Under the pieces are notes generated by a model. That model was not told where the DNA came from, made no database searches, and worked only from the letters and a program-made list of their open reading frames with translations. Positions 1 to 8,518 of a DNA stretch of 53,537 nucleotides are shown piece after piece. The DNA lies in IMG/VR virus record IMGVR_UViG_3300017917_001472, positions 1 through 53,537 of that record. One strand, given 5' to 3'. Positions within the stretch are counted from its first letter, which is position 1. Each line of letters starts with the position of its first letter. The DNA comes from a virus. Made by a program: the position numbers and the translations under genes.

Positions 1-114
1 ATGAACACAGGTAACCATGACAATTCCGACGCCCAAACTGACTACTTTGATGTGGGTTGGTATGTGGATGTAAACATTGGCAAGTGGAATAAGCCTTATA
101 TCTTGGAGAAATAA
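1..114 (+). CDS. Short hypothetical protein, possibly the 3' part of a gene cut by the window edge
   Basis: An open frame of 37 codons begins with ATG at base 1 and stops at 112-114, one base before the next ATG. Because the frame is open at the edge, the true start may lie upstream. The peptide is acidic and aromatic, with no recognised motif. Its end carries the GGAGAA ribosome site of the next gene, so the two are probably co-transcribed. Confidence 0.45.
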   Translation: MNTGNHDNSDAQTDYFDVGWYVDVNIGKWNKPYILEK

Positions 115-115
115 A

Positions 116-577
116 ATGAAAGATGCAAAAAAAGTCGTAGGTTTTAATCATTACTGGGTTACTAAAAACGGTGAACTGTACTCAACTAAATCCGGCGAGC
201 CGTCTAAGATTAAAGGTAGCCTCTGCCGTGGTTATATAACTGTCAAATTGTCTGACGGTGATCGTGTACGAAATGTGTTGATGCATCGTTTGGTTGCTGA
301 GGTGTTTCTGCCTAAACAGCGCGGCAAGAATATTGTTAACCACATTGATGGTGTTAAGACTAACAACAAGGTTTCTAACCTTGAATGGACTGACCATCGC
401 GGTAACATGGATCATTACAAGGAAAAACTTGCACCTACTTACCGTGTTAAAAAGTTGAAGGCAAAGCAGGATCTTGTCAACTCTAAGCAAATGATTGTTA
501 ATCTGGGTTATGAAGTTTACAAAGAATACCCTGATGAATTTATCAAATTGTTCGGTGCAACATACGACTTGAAATAA
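116..577 (+). CDS. HNH homing endonuclease
   Basis: The protein has 153 residues. An N-terminal segment resembling NUMOD4 (a tryptophan followed by TKNGELYS) precedes an HNH_3-type core with MHRLVAEVF, VNHIDG and NLEW, the usual signature of free-standing phage HNH nucleases. Such enzymes nick or cut DNA and often promote their own spread. The start at 116 is preferred over an upstream TTG at 77 because GGAGAA lies at 105-110. It is followed after one base by another small gene. The target site cannot be read from the sequence. Confidence 0.85.
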   Translation: MKDAKKVVGFNHYWVTKNGELYSTKSGEPSKIKGSLCRGYITVKLSDGDRVRNVLMHRLVAEVFLPKQRGKNIVNHIDGVKTNNKVSNLEWTDHRGNMDHYKEKLAPTYRVKKLKAKQDLVNSKQMIVNLGYEVYKEYPDEFIKLFGATYDLK

Positions 578-578
578 T

Positions 579-806
579 ATGAACGATTGGGATAAAAACA
601 ATTTGCAATTCATTCTCAGTTTAAATGAGGATGAATTTCAAACTTGGTATGAATGTTTGGATGAGGATGATGTTGCTTATGCAATGGAACTACTCCGAAC
701 AGCAAGGTCTGAAATTCATGTGCAGTTGGCATCACTGCATGATGATATTTTTGATGTAACTGATGCCAAAAATGTTCTTAAACAATTTACTCTCAAAGGA
801 GTTTGA
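579..806 (+). CDS. Hypothetical acidic protein, 75 aa
   Basis: The start lies one base after the HNH stop, so translation is probably coupled. The protein is acidic and helical with many Asp, Glu and Leu residues and no recognised catalytic motif. Its last codons contain the CAAAGGAG ribosome site used by the next gene. Function unknown. Confidence 0.7.
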   Translation: MNDWDKNNLQFILSLNEDEFQTWYECLDEDDVAYAMELLRTARSEIHVQLASLHDDIFDVTDAKNVLKQFTLKGV

Positions 807-808
807 AA

Positions 809-964
809 ATGAATCAATATTGGGTACTCGTTAAGTATAAGGATGAACCGGGCGCAGGTTTCGGTCGTATGTATATCAATGCGGACAATCCTTACCAAGC
901 TATCCAAATGGCTAAAGGTATGTATGGTCGTTTGCTGATTTCCGAATCAGCTAACCCTGTGTAA
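809..964 (+). CDS. Hypothetical small protein, 51 aa
   Basis: ATG at 809 follows a strong CAAAGGAG site at 794-800 and the frame stops at 962-964. The pattern (VLVKYKD, then YINADNPYQAIQMAKGMYG) suggests a small alpha-beta fold in which an Ala-rich helix follows two strands. I do not recognise the family. It ends the first short rightward operon, just before a new promoter. Confidence 0.65.
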   Translation: MNQYWVLVKYKDEPGAGFGRMYINADNPYQAIQMAKGMYGRLLISESANPV

Positions 965-981
965 TTCGGGCAAAATAATGG

Positions 982-1010
982 TTGACAGTTATTACGCCCG
1001 GTATTACAAT
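982..1010 (+). promoter_or_regulatory. Consensus sigma-70 promoter
   Basis: TTGACA at 982-987, a 17-nt spacer and TACAAT at 1005-1010. It would start transcription near 1017 and drive the genes at 1063 and 1491. It overlaps a perfect inverted repeat (984-1020). Confidence 0.85.
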
Positions 1011-1020
1011 AATAACTGTC
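984..1020. promoter_or_regulatory. Operator-like inverted repeat over the promoter
   Basis: GACAGTTATTA (984-994) and TAATAACTGTC (1010-1020) are perfect 11-bp inverted arms separated by 15 bp. The left arm covers most of the -35 box and the right arm begins at the last base of the -10 box. Only the end of the repeat would be transcribed, which favours a protein-binding operator over an RNA hairpin. Confidence 0.6.
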
Positions 1021-1062
1021 GAATGACATTTTCATTAACTAAGCTATGTAAAGGAAACTAAA

Positions 1063-1449
1063 ATGGCTAACTCTAATCAAACTTTCAAAGTCGCTGGTAT
1101 CACTGTTCACAATGGTAATGCTAAGGTTCGTTTCACTGATGATATGATTCGTCGTATCAAACAATTCACTAAGGGTGGTGCGACTCGTGCTGACTTTGTT
1201 GAATTGCCCAATGAAATGACAAAGATTGAAGCACTAAAGTATCTGCAAACTCATGCAGACTTCCAAAGTGCTGAGGATCAAGCGACTATTGCTGATACCC
1301 TCGCTGACAAAGAAAAAGAAGCCAACAAAGGCACTGTCAAAGTTAAAGCTACTAAGACTAAGCCTAGCGTTGAAGCTATCAAAGCCCGCGCAAAAAAGAA
1401 TGTCACTGTTGAAGACGTTCTCGCCGCAACACAAGACAATCCCGCTTAA
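1063..1449 (+). CDS. Hypothetical Lys/Ala/Thr-rich protein, 128 aa
   Basis: It starts after AAAGGAAACTAAA. Residues 1-75 look like a small globular domain and residues 80-128 are Lys- and Ala-rich and likely basic and helical, a layout common in nucleic-acid-binding phage proteins. It is the first gene behind the consensus promoter at 982-1010 and is probably strongly expressed early. No family is recognised. Confidence 0.75.
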   Translation: MANSNQTFKVAGITVHNGNAKVRFTDDMIRRIKQFTKGGATRADFVELPNEMTKIEALKYLQTHADFQSAEDQATIADTLADKEKEANKGTVKVKATKTKPSVEAIKARAKKNVTVEDVLAATQDNPA

Positions 1450-1453
1450 TTAT

Positions 1454-1469
1454 AAGGGCTACGGCCCTT
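1454..1469 (+). terminator. Stem-loop with a UACG tetraloop
   Basis: AAGGGC, TACG and GCCCTT form a perfect 6-bp stem with a very stable UNCG-type loop just after the stop at 1449. The following bases (TAACATTTT) are only a weak U-tract, so it may be a partial terminator or an mRNA 3' stabiliser between two co-transcribed genes. Confidence 0.5.
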
Positions 1470-1490
1470 TAACATTTTAAGGACACTTAG

Positions 1491-1694
1491 ATGCGATCCT
1501 CACTGTTGAACCGACTTGCTGTACCCCGTCGAACATTCGATCCCTCTAAGAAGGAAGACCAACTAGAACTCAAGCATTATCTCAAGCATGGTGTTTGGAA
1601 AGGCAGTTGCCCGTTCTATGAGGAATTTCCTTGGGATGACATTCCAGCAATGTGCAAACACAAATATGCAGAGTATATGCTGAATGCAAAATAA
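1491..1694 (+). CDS. Hypothetical small protein, 67 aa
   Basis: AAGGACAC precedes the ATG. The sequence is basic at the N terminus, then rich in aromatic residues, with Cys40 and Cys55. No family is recognised. It is the last rightward gene before a strong terminator and the convergent tail-fibre cluster. Confidence 0.65.
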   Translation: MRSSLLNRLAVPRRTFDPSKKEDQLELKHYLKHGVWKGSCPFYEEFPWDDIPAMCKHKYAEYMLNAK

Positions 1695-1717
1695 AAAAGC
1701 CCCGAAAGGGGCTTTTT
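1694..1717. terminator. Bidirectional rho-independent terminator
   Basis: A GCCCC/GGGGC stem with a GAAA tetraloop is flanked by a run of A on the left and T on the right, so it works on both strands. It separates the rightward genes from the leftward receptor-binding genes. The bases from 1718 to 1790 hold nothing I can identify. Confidence 0.9.
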
Positions 1718-1790
1718 CATGGGTCGTTTACTGATTTAATAATCCAGAAGTCTCCGGACATATTGACAGGCTTGAACGAAATTGTTTGTA

Positions 1791-2525
1791 TTATACCTGC
1801 CAGAGTCCGTATCGTCCCTTGTTCACGTTGTAGTTTATAGATACTTCACTGGCACTCAATGCACGATTGTATACTCTGAATATTGACCATCTACCTGCTA
1901 GATAACTATTGTCGCCCAAGTTTGTCGCTGAAGGTGCCATCAACGCATAATAAAGATTGTATCCATTGGCCCAGGGTGTTTGCCTTGTACCCGTTGTTGT
2001 GTTGCCGGCTACATTATTGAGATATGTTCTAAACGTAGTTCCATCATACGTAAATACAGTTTGATTCCAGGTGCTACGATTGTATGTGCCTGCGCTAACT
2101 GATGACAGATTCCATATTCGCATGTTCATTGTACCAGTATCAATCTCCATTTGAGTATCGTACCATCCACCGTCTAACGTTGATGATCCATTTTCAGCAA
2201 CCATGCCACCGTTGTCACTTGTAGCATATGTCCACATTTCTATTGTTAAAGTAGCATTACTAGGGCTATTAAATTTTGAAACTAGATTACTCGTAAACAC
2301 ATATTGATTTGTACCATTGAATGTAAGATAACTTCCGGTGCCAGCAGATGTGTATGTAGGTGAATTGAATAAGGTACTTGCACCCATACCTTGTCCTGAT
2401 ATGTCTGACACACTACTACCTGATCCTGAATAACTTGATGTATTGCCAATATCAAGGTAATAAACTAGCCCACTAGTAACTATACGTGGAATGTTGTTCA
2501 TCATAGACTGTATTATGCCAGTCAT
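1791..2525 (-). CDS. LamG/ConA-like lectin-fold tail protein
   Basis: The 244-residue protein is a single LamG_3-like jelly-roll: GLVYYLDIGNTSSYSG at the N terminus, FNGTNQY, a strand with EMWTYA, and a closing FRVYNRALSASEV. This fold binds carbohydrate in many phage fibres and is probably a receptor-binding or virion-decoration module. It overlaps the preceding paralogue by ATGA (2522-2525) and is last in the fibre operon. The sugar ligand cannot be predicted. Confidence 0.8.
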   Translation of the reverse strand: MTGIIQSMMNNIPRIVTSGLVYYLDIGNTSSYSGSGSSVSDISGQGMGASTLFNSPTYTSAGTGSYLTFNGTNQYVFTSNLVSKFNSPSNATLTIEMWTYATSDNGGMVAENGSSTLDGGWYDTQMEIDTGTMNMRIWNLSSVSAGTYNRSTWNQTVFTYDGTTFRTYLNNVAGNTTTGTRQTPWANGYNLYYALMAPSATNLGDNSYLAGRWSIFRVYNRALSASEVSINYNVNKGRYGLWQV

Positions 2526-3253
2526 ACGCCGTATACTCCCCGCATTGCATTAAAGTTTTGTTTAACTTGTTGCGCTGTCAATGCAATATTGTATATCAAA
2601 CTTTGACCTATTTGTCCGTTCATTGGATAACTACCGGTAGCACTTGCTCCGGTGTATGCACTTAACCCAATCCAACAATTTTGATTGTTACTCATAGTAC
2701 CAGTGGTTGTATCAGTCTGTGAATTAACCAAAACACCATCAACATACATATACAGTGTATCTAATGCAACACTTCTAACAAATACAGCATTGTGCCACAC
2801 CCCATCACATAGATTGGTGCTACCACCTAAACTATTGTAGTTTAAATTTGTTATTGCTATGTCGGCTTGTATTGATCCAGATGTTTGATTTAAAAATAAT
2901 CTATAATTCCAAGGAGTTCCGGCAGTAGTTTCTTTACTAAACAACATTTGATATGTTGTAGTTACTGAACTTTTAAACCAAGAACTCAATGTAAATGTTT
3001 CCGAACTAAGATATTGCCCAGTGTTAATGTATCTGTAATTTGTTGCACCATTAAATCCAAAACTTGGTGCCCTCGCTGTAGAGTAAGTTACACCATTTAC
3101 TAAGGTAGTGGTATATTTATTAGGACTTAAATCATAACAACTTGTACCCGAGCCCGGGTAACTACTAGATAATTGTGGTTCTAATCTTAACTGTAATCCG
3201 TCAGTAATAATCTGCCCTGGTTGGGAAGATAACGAACTCATTATTCCAGACAT
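2522..3253 (-). CDS. LamG/ConA-like lectin-fold tail protein, paralogue
   Basis: The 243-residue protein has the same plan as its downstream neighbour: GLQLRLEP, SGTSCYDLS, a central FTLSSWFKS strand, DGVWHNAVFV, MYVDGVLV and a C-terminal IYNIALTAQQV. Both start with M-S/T-G-I-M/I, which supports tandem duplication. Its start shares one base with the stop of the large fibre gene (TAATG at 3251-3255), implying coupled translation and matched stoichiometry. Probable host-surface glycan binding. Confidence 0.8.
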   Translation of the reverse strand: MSGIMSSLSSQPGQIITDGLQLRLEPQLSSSYPGSGTSCYDLSPNKYTTTLVNGVTYSTARAPSFGFNGATNYRYINTGQYLSSETFTLSSWFKSSVTTTYQMLFSKETTAGTPWNYRLFLNQTSGSIQADIAITNLNYNSLGGSTNLCDGVWHNAVFVRSVALDTLYMYVDGVLVNSQTDTTTGTMSNNQNCWIGLSAYTGASATGSYPMNGQIGQSLIYNIALTAQQVKQNFNAMRGVYGV

Positions 3254-6200
3254 TAACTTACTCCAGTGCCGTTAATGAACCATGTATCACTGGCTACCTT
3301 CATTAATGTTGCCATACCATATGTGCCTACAACTCTATTACCTGCACTGGAACTACCTGCCATATACAGTGTAACACCTGCCGCCGCATTCACCAGAATA
3401 TTACCTGCAGCCTGTACTACAATGGTGATTGCAGTTCCTGTAGCAAAGCTAGTTGTAGCATTATTAGGTATGGTTAATGTTAAGTTACCCGCTGTAGTAG
3501 AGTAATAATGTTTACCACCATCCGTTGCTGCTAATGTAGTATTGCTTGCTACAATTTGTGGGATATCACGATAACCTATAGCAAATCCAGCTGTATTGCC
3601 AGTTATATTACCGCTTACATTTAAATTGCCGGTGATAGTAACACCTGTATTAGCAATATTAGCAACAATAGCAGTATTATCTACACCACCTGCAAAAATC
3701 TTAACATTTTTACCAGGAACACTTGTACCAATTGCTAAGTTACCACCACTTTGACTTGCGTTACTAGTGTTACCTTGAGCATACATGTAACTATCAGCCG
3801 CAAATACAATATTACCTAAACTGTTTGTAGGAGTATTAGCATCGTAGCCACTGTTAATAATACCCATGTCTAAGTAGTTTACTGTATCATTGCCGTTATC
3901 TGCGGTAGCAATAAAGTCAACTGTAGCGTCTGCACCTACATTCTTATTCTGAATAGTTAGTTGTGTGTAATTGTTTACATTAGAAACAAATCCAGCCATT
4001 GTATTTGACAATGGTGTGAATGTTGGTCCTGCTAATATTGAGTTAACACCTGTAGTAACAGTACCCGGTACTAATACTGTACCTGATCCAGCTGTTCCTA
4101 CTTGAAGATTAGCATTTAAACCAACTTGACCACTAGTACCGGCGTAATTCAATGTGATGTTACGGGCACCATTGTTTCCTAATAAGTAACCATTGCCACC
4201 AATTAGAACACCTGCTGTGGCACTTGCAGTTGTGTCAGGATAGATTGATGGGTTTTGTCCCATAGTCATGTAGCTGTTGCTATCACCTGACTTCAATCTT
4301 GAGTTACTGTTGCCTAACTGGAAGCCGCCGGTTGCTTGATTACCTGATATAAAGTAACCAGTTGTTGAAATGTTAGCAGTAGCAACAACTGTAGCAACTC
4401 CTAAATTACCTACGTTAGCATTACCTGATATGTTTGCAGTACCAGTAATGTTTGCTCCAGTACCAGTAATAGTAACTACATTGTTGCCTACTGCGGCGAT
4501 AGTTACATTGCCGTTAGCAGTTGCGATATTTACGTTGCTATTACCATTAGCAATGTTTGAACTGCCACCTAGTGACACTTGAGCACCGTTAGCATAATTG
4601 ACACTGAATGTATTGCCTGGCAATGTTAAGTTACCATCATTGCCGAACGTCCAACTATAAATGTCATTCGTCGTAATTACTACTGAATTAGATTGATATC
4701 CTTCAATAGACACATATGTCGGGGCATAACCAAACGCACCCACAATATTACCTGAATTCGTAAATCTAATGGCATCAGTCGATGTAATATTTGCGAATGT
4801 TACATTGTCGGTTGTATTTAAGTCTTGGTTGAATGGGCTTCCAACAGCATCGAATACACCATTGCCATACAATACATTACTTGAGTTACCGTCAAAGTTA
4901 ACAGTAGAAATATTTCCTAAACCAGTTACATTAGCAGCAGCAACAGTACCTGTCCATGCTGTATTTTGTACTGTATTATCTGAGAATGTTATGCTTGAGC
5001 CTGCCTTAGTAAAACGGAATGTGTTATTAGCATCTTCAATTCTTGCAAACTCATTGTTGGCTAAGAAGCCGCCAGTTGAAAATACAATATCATTTACTAC
5101 ACCCAATGAACCAGTTGATAAAACTAAATTACCACCATAGCTTCCTGCAAAACTTTCTACAAAGAAGTATCCGTCACCTGGACCTGTAATTGTATAATTA
5201 GCGTCACCAAACTCTGAGCTAGTAAAGCCCATGTCAGCCCAGCCCTGAGAATCTGTGCTATTGTCACCATACGCAATCCAGTCAGCACTACCAGTAGATA
5301 AAGAATTTTTGATTGCTGCTTGAATGTACTGGTCACCTGAGTGGAATATAACTAGTGTTGGTTCTGTCAATCCAGCAGCATCAGCACTTGGACCAACAAA
5401 TAAACTTTGTCCACCGACAAACATATTGCCCGATGAGTGTATCTCGTTGCCACCGTGAATATTTCCTTGCACTCCTACACCACCTGCAACCTTCAATGCA
5501 CCTGATCCTGGATTAACAGACTGAGTGGTATTTGATATGTTAGCGACCCCAGTAATACTTAAAGTGTTAGCACGTAAATTTCCTGAACCAGAAAATGATC
5601 CGTTACCATAAAGTATATTTCCTGCGTTACCGTCTAATGACACCGTTGCAATATTACCGATACCTGTAACATTCGCAACAGCTACTGAATTAGCTAACGC
5701 AGCAATGTTAGCAGTATTGGCTGAGTTCGCATAATTTGCATTACCGATGTTCGTAATGTTGGATCCGTCACCACTTAAATATTCACTCCATAAATATGTC
5801 GTTTCAAGTATATTTCCAGAAACATTTCCTATAATATTAACGGCGTTTATATTGACAGTATTCAATGCTGCATTCGCTGCGTCCCATGTTAAGTTAGCAT
5901 CACCGTCAAAGATACCGTCGTTGTTAAATTGAATAGATGTATTTGGTCCTGCTCCGTTAGCAGTTGCAGTGATACCAGTAAGTTGAGAACCATTACCTAT
6001 AAAGTAATCAGCTCCTATATTACCAGTAGCTGTAAAATTATTTGTTGATAAAGAATTTGCTTCTAAATTTGCTGCTACTAAATTAGTGGTTACATTTAAA
6101 TTAACAGAAGATAAGTTTCCGTATATCGTTGCACTAGTAGCTAAGAAGTTAGGCACAGCTAATGTTGCAGTGTCTTGGTCAAACGTGAAGAAGTTATTAC

Positions 6201-6621
6201 CACCAAACAAACCATTATCATTGAATTGAACTTGTGTATTAGCGCCACCTGGGTTACCGTTACCGGCACCACCTTGTGCAGTCCAGCTTAATACACCATC
6301 ACCGTTTGTTTGTAATACGTACCCGTTTGTGCCACCTGGAATATTTAAGTTTGCTACATCATTGATAGTTAAGCTAGTTAATGTACCAACACTAGTGATG
6401 TTTGGTTGTGCAGCATTAGTTACGCTATATGCTAAGTTTGCAAGAAATGCAGGCTGTAGTGTAGATCCTGCATTCGCTAATATTGAGTTAGCAACGTTAC
6501 CTATATTTGTTTTTTGAGTAATTGCTGTACCTGTCAAGTTGACTATAGGTAAAACGGTGTTAGCCGGTATATTAGCGCCAATGTCGGTAAGTTGTGTTAT
6601 TTTTATTTGTGATGTTGCCAT
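3253..6621 (-). CDS. Large repetitive tail-fibre protein
   Basis: The 1122-residue protein opens with ATSQIKITQLTDIG, a start typical of phage fibre or virion attachment domains. A long body follows with strand-turn repeats rich in Gly, Asn, Thr and Ala (many ISGN/ITGN/LYGNG units), as in triple-stranded beta-helical fibres. The last ~110 residues (TLAATDGGKHYY, LTIPNN, GTYGMATLMKVASDTW) look like a compact tip domain shared by many phage structural proteins. It is preceded by a second fibre gene and followed by two lectin-like genes. Confidence 0.85.
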   Translation of the reverse strand: MATSQIKITQLTDIGANIPANTVLPIVNLTGTAITQKTNIGNVANSILANAGSTLQPAFLANLAYSVTNAAQPNITSVGTLTSLTINDVANLNIPGGTNGYVLQTNGDGVLSWTAQGGAGNGNPGGANTQVQFNDNGLFGGNNFFTFDQDTATLAVPNFLATSATIYGNLSSVNLNVTTNLVAANLEANSLSTNNFTATGNIGADYFIGNGSQLTGITATANGAGPNTSIQFNNDGIFDGDANLTWDAANAALNTVNINAVNIIGNVSGNILETTYLWSEYLSGDGSNITNIGNANYANSANTANIAALANSVAVANVTGIGNIATVSLDGNAGNILYGNGSFSGSGNLRANTLSITGVANISNTTQSVNPGSGALKVAGGVGVQGNIHGGNEIHSSGNMFVGGQSLFVGPSADAAGLTEPTLVIFHSGDQYIQAAIKNSLSTGSADWIAYGDNSTDSQGWADMGFTSSEFGDANYTITGPGDGYFFVESFAGSYGGNLVLSTGSLGVVNDIVFSTGGFLANNEFARIEDANNTFRFTKAGSSITFSDNTVQNTAWTGTVAAANVTGLGNISTVNFDGNSSNVLYGNGVFDAVGSPFNQDLNTTDNVTFANITSTDAIRFTNSGNIVGAFGYAPTYVSIEGYQSNSVVITTNDIYSWTFGNDGNLTLPGNTFSVNYANGAQVSLGGSSNIANGNSNVNIATANGNVTIAAVGNNVVTITGTGANITGTANISGNANVGNLGVATVVATANISTTGYFISGNQATGGFQLGNSNSRLKSGDSNSYMTMGQNPSIYPDTTASATAGVLIGGNGYLLGNNGARNITLNYAGTSGQVGLNANLQVGTAGSGTVLVPGTVTTGVNSILAGPTFTPLSNTMAGFVSNVNNYTQLTIQNKNVGADATVDFIATADNGNDTVNYLDMGIINSGYDANTPTNSLGNIVFAADSYMYAQGNTSNASQSGGNLAIGTSVPGKNVKIFAGGVDNTAIVANIANTGVTITGNLNVSGNITGNTAGFAIGYRDIPQIVASNTTLAATDGGKHYYSTTAGNLTLTIPNNATTSFATGTAITIVVQAAGNILVNAAAGVTLYMAGSSSAGNRVVGTYGMATLMKVASDTWFINGTGVS

Positions 6622-6634
6622 TTATTTTTTCCTA

Positions 6635-7561
6635 TTAGGACATTGTTATAGTTAACCAAGAAGTTCCGTTGTAGCACTTCAGTGTATTTGATCCGCTATC
6701 GTAATATACCATACCTGCAGTAGGGCTAGAAGGAGCAGTACCGGGTGTAAGTCTTAAAAATGTTCCTATTGTTACTGATCCTGTTGCTGAGATATTAGCA
6801 GGTAAATTGACTGAGATAGTACCTGCAGATGTTACTGGACTACCACTAACAACTAATTGAGAACTAGAAATACCTACACTAGTTACAGTTCCACCTAAAC
6901 CTGAAGAACTGATAGTTACATTACCGTTGCTACCGCTAAGTGCAATACCAGTACCAGCATTCAATCTAGTAACACCTGTATTAGTTACTGTAATTGTTCC
7001 TGATGTTGTTACTGGACCACCTGTAATTTGAATACCATCGCTACCTGATAACCCAACACTAGTGACAGTACCCACACTAGCAGCATTAGAGATACTAGTC
7101 ACACGACCATAAGTATCAACTGTAACTGACGGGTATGTGTAAGACCCAGCGACAACGCCTGTGGTAGGCAAATTTAATGTTATATTTCCTGCTGACACTA
7201 CCGGGGATCCACTGACATTTAATGTAGTAGACAGAACCCCTACACTAGTAACAGTGCCACTGCCACCGTTACCTCCACCAGTAGAAGAAATTGTCACATT
7301 TCCGTTGGACTGGTCAACAACGATATTAGTACCAGCAATAATGTTAGTAACGCCGGTGTTGTCAAATGTAACCGTTCCAGTAATTGAATTTGGTGTCGCT
7401 GTTATACCAACACCGTTAGCAAACGTGTTGTAGGGACTAGCGGTGTTCGCTAGTATTGCAAAATTATTCTTTGTTTTGTTGAAAGCAGCGTATAAAGAAT
7501 CGCTTCCTACGCTTTCGTTTTGTAATCCAACATTTATGACTTCTAGGTTAGCAATTGCCAT
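6635..7561 (-). CDS. Tail-fibre or baseplate-attachment protein
   Basis: The 308-residue protein begins with a helical segment (NVGLQNESVGSDSLYAAFNKTKNNF) typical of virion-anchoring domains. Repeated GTVTSVG-like strand units follow at about residues 105-120, 160-175 and 225-240. It ends in PSSPTAGMVYYDSGSNTLK and CYNGTSW, a closing motif common in phage fibres. It heads the fibre operon behind a late-promoter-like element, with AAGGATC as ribosome site. Confidence 0.8.
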   Translation of the reverse strand: MAIANLEVINVGLQNESVGSDSLYAAFNKTKNNFAILANTASPYNTFANGVGITATPNSITGTVTFDNTGVTNIIAGTNIVVDQSNGNVTISSTGGGNGGSGTVTSVGVLSTTLNVSGSPVVSAGNITLNLPTTGVVAGSYTYPSVTVDTYGRVTSISNAASVGTVTSVGLSGSDGIQITGGPVTTSGTITVTNTGVTRLNAGTGIALSGSNGNVTISSSGLGGTVTSVGISSSQLVVSGSPVTSAGTISVNLPANISATGSVTIGTFLRLTPGTAPSSPTAGMVYYDSGSNTLKCYNGTSWLTITMS

Positions 7562-7578
7562 TTTTTGATCCTTATTGA

Positions 7579-7587
7579 GTATTTATC
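7579..7587 (-). promoter_or_regulatory. T4-late-like promoter element
   Basis: Read leftward this is GATAAATAC followed by TC, close to the T4 late promoter (TATAAATA plus CT). It lies about 20 bp upstream of the fibre start at 7561, with the ribosome site between. The loop bases ATAAATA are flanked by TTGAG and CTCAA, a perfect short inverted repeat. Confidence 0.6.
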
Positions 7588-7606
7588 TCAAAAGGACCGA
7601 AAAACG

Positions 7607-7933
7607 TTACCCCATACTGAAACTAGACCCGCAACCGCATTGTCCAGTGGCGTTAGGATTACTTATTTTGAAGCTAGCGCCCATTAAATCCTCAACATAA
7701 TCAATCTCAGCACCCTGAACATATTGTATTGACATTGCATCAACCAGGACACTTGACGATCCTGCAGGAATCTCAAAATCATCCTCGTTTTGTTCCTCGT
7801 CTAGTGTAAATCCATAACTAAATCCAGCGCACCCGCCACCTTGAACGAACATGCGTAACTTTAATTTAGGATTGTTTTCTTCTGAGAGAATATCATCTAT
7901 CTTGACTTTTGCTGATTCTGTAATTGAAATCAT
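7607..7933 (-). CDS. A-type iron-sulfur cluster carrier (IscA/ErpA/SufA family)
   Basis: The 108-residue protein matches the A-type carrier fold and length. The three cluster-binding cysteines are present: [10 protein letters not shown] near residue 34 and GQCGCGSSF near residues 98-100. These proteins receive Fe-S clusters from the scaffold and deliver them to apo-enzymes. The start overlaps the superoxide dismutase stop by ATGA (7930-7933). Pairing with an oxidative-stress enzyme suggests protection or repair of Fe-S enzymes during infection. The residues do not separate ErpA from IscA or SufA. Confidence 0.93.
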   Translation of the reverse strand: MISITESAKVKIDDILSEENNPKLKLRMFVQGGGCAGFSYGFTLDEEQNEDDFEIPAGSSSVLVDAMSIQYVQGAEIDYVEDLMGASFKISNPNATGQCGCGSSFSMG

Positions 7934-8484
7934 AGTGATTTACCCCATCTGGTGTTTATTACATTCCAATTGATTATTTTCCATTGCTCTTTTAGATATT
8001 TCTTCTTGTCTGAACCGTAATCTAAAATCCAAGCATGTTCCCACCAATCAATCAACAATAGGATATCATCACGAACCTCGTGGTTTTTGATGGTTTTGAT
8101 AGATCCATCGTATGCTAGATAAACCCAACCTGACCCTTGAATTTTCATAGCTTCTTCTTCAAATTTATCTTTGAAGTTGTCGTAGCTTTGAAAATGCTTG
8201 TTAATGAAACCAAGCATAGGACCGTTGGGTTTGTTCGTGTTTCTTACTTCACGGAACTGAGGGAACAACATATTATGTAGGAAAGCACCTGCGTAATTAA
8301 ACACAGGGTCACCCTCTTTTTCGTTGAATCTCTTAGCGTAACCTTTGGCTAACTTTTCGTAGTGAAGGTCTATTGTATCTTGGCTAAGAACAGGTTTAAC
8401 CTCATCGATGGTGAAGTTAAGTGGAATGATTTCTATATCTTGAGGTTTAGCCTTGACCTCAAGTAATGTGATTATGTCTCGCAT
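7930..8484 (-). CDS. Fe/Mn superoxide dismutase
   Basis: The 184-residue protein is slightly shorter than bacterial SodA/SodB (about 190-205). All four metal ligands are visible: His41 (DLHYEK), His70 (FLHNML), Asp146 and His150 (DWWEHAW), as is the family motif GSGWVYL. It should convert superoxide to peroxide and oxygen in the cytoplasm. Metal choice is not clear by eye. No Shine-Dalgarno site precedes the ATG, which sits in a stem-loop next to a late-promoter-like element. It lies between IF-1 and an Fe-S carrier. Confidence 0.93.
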   Translation of the reverse strand: MRDIITLLEVKAKPQDIEIIPLNFTIDEVKPVLSQDTIDLHYEKLAKGYAKRFNEKEGDPVFNYAGAFLHNMLFPQFREVRNTNKPNGPMLGFINKHFQSYDNFKDKFEEEAMKIQGSGWVYLAYDGSIKTIKNHEVRDDILLLIDWWEHAWILDYGSDKKKYLKEQWKIINWNVINTRWGKSL

Positions 8485-8511
8485 CTAGTATTTATCTAGG
8501 TTGCGAGACAT
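8474..8511 (-). promoter_or_regulatory. Stem-loop covering the superoxide dismutase start codon
   Basis: ATGTCTCGCA (8474-8483) and TGCGAGACAT (8502-8511) are perfect 10-bp inverted arms. Inside them a second CTAG/CTAG pair encloses ATAAATA. The start codon (8482-8484) lies at the base of the inner loop and in the arm, so an upstream-initiated transcript would hide it. Confidence 0.7.
8488..8496 (-). promoter_or_regulatory. T4-late-like promoter element
   Basis: GATAAATAC on the minus strand ends 3 bases before the ATG of the superoxide dismutase gene. With T4-like spacing, transcription would start at or beside the start codon, giving an almost leaderless message. It forms the loop of the hairpin at 8474-8511. 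Confidence 0.5.
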
Positions 8512-8518
8512 GATAAAG

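Noticed and set aside
3266-7433. Several rightward frames of 60-120 codons opposite the fibre genes
   Set aside because: All are Val/Leu/Thr/Pro-rich antisense readings of repetitive fibre coding sequence, without ribosome sites.
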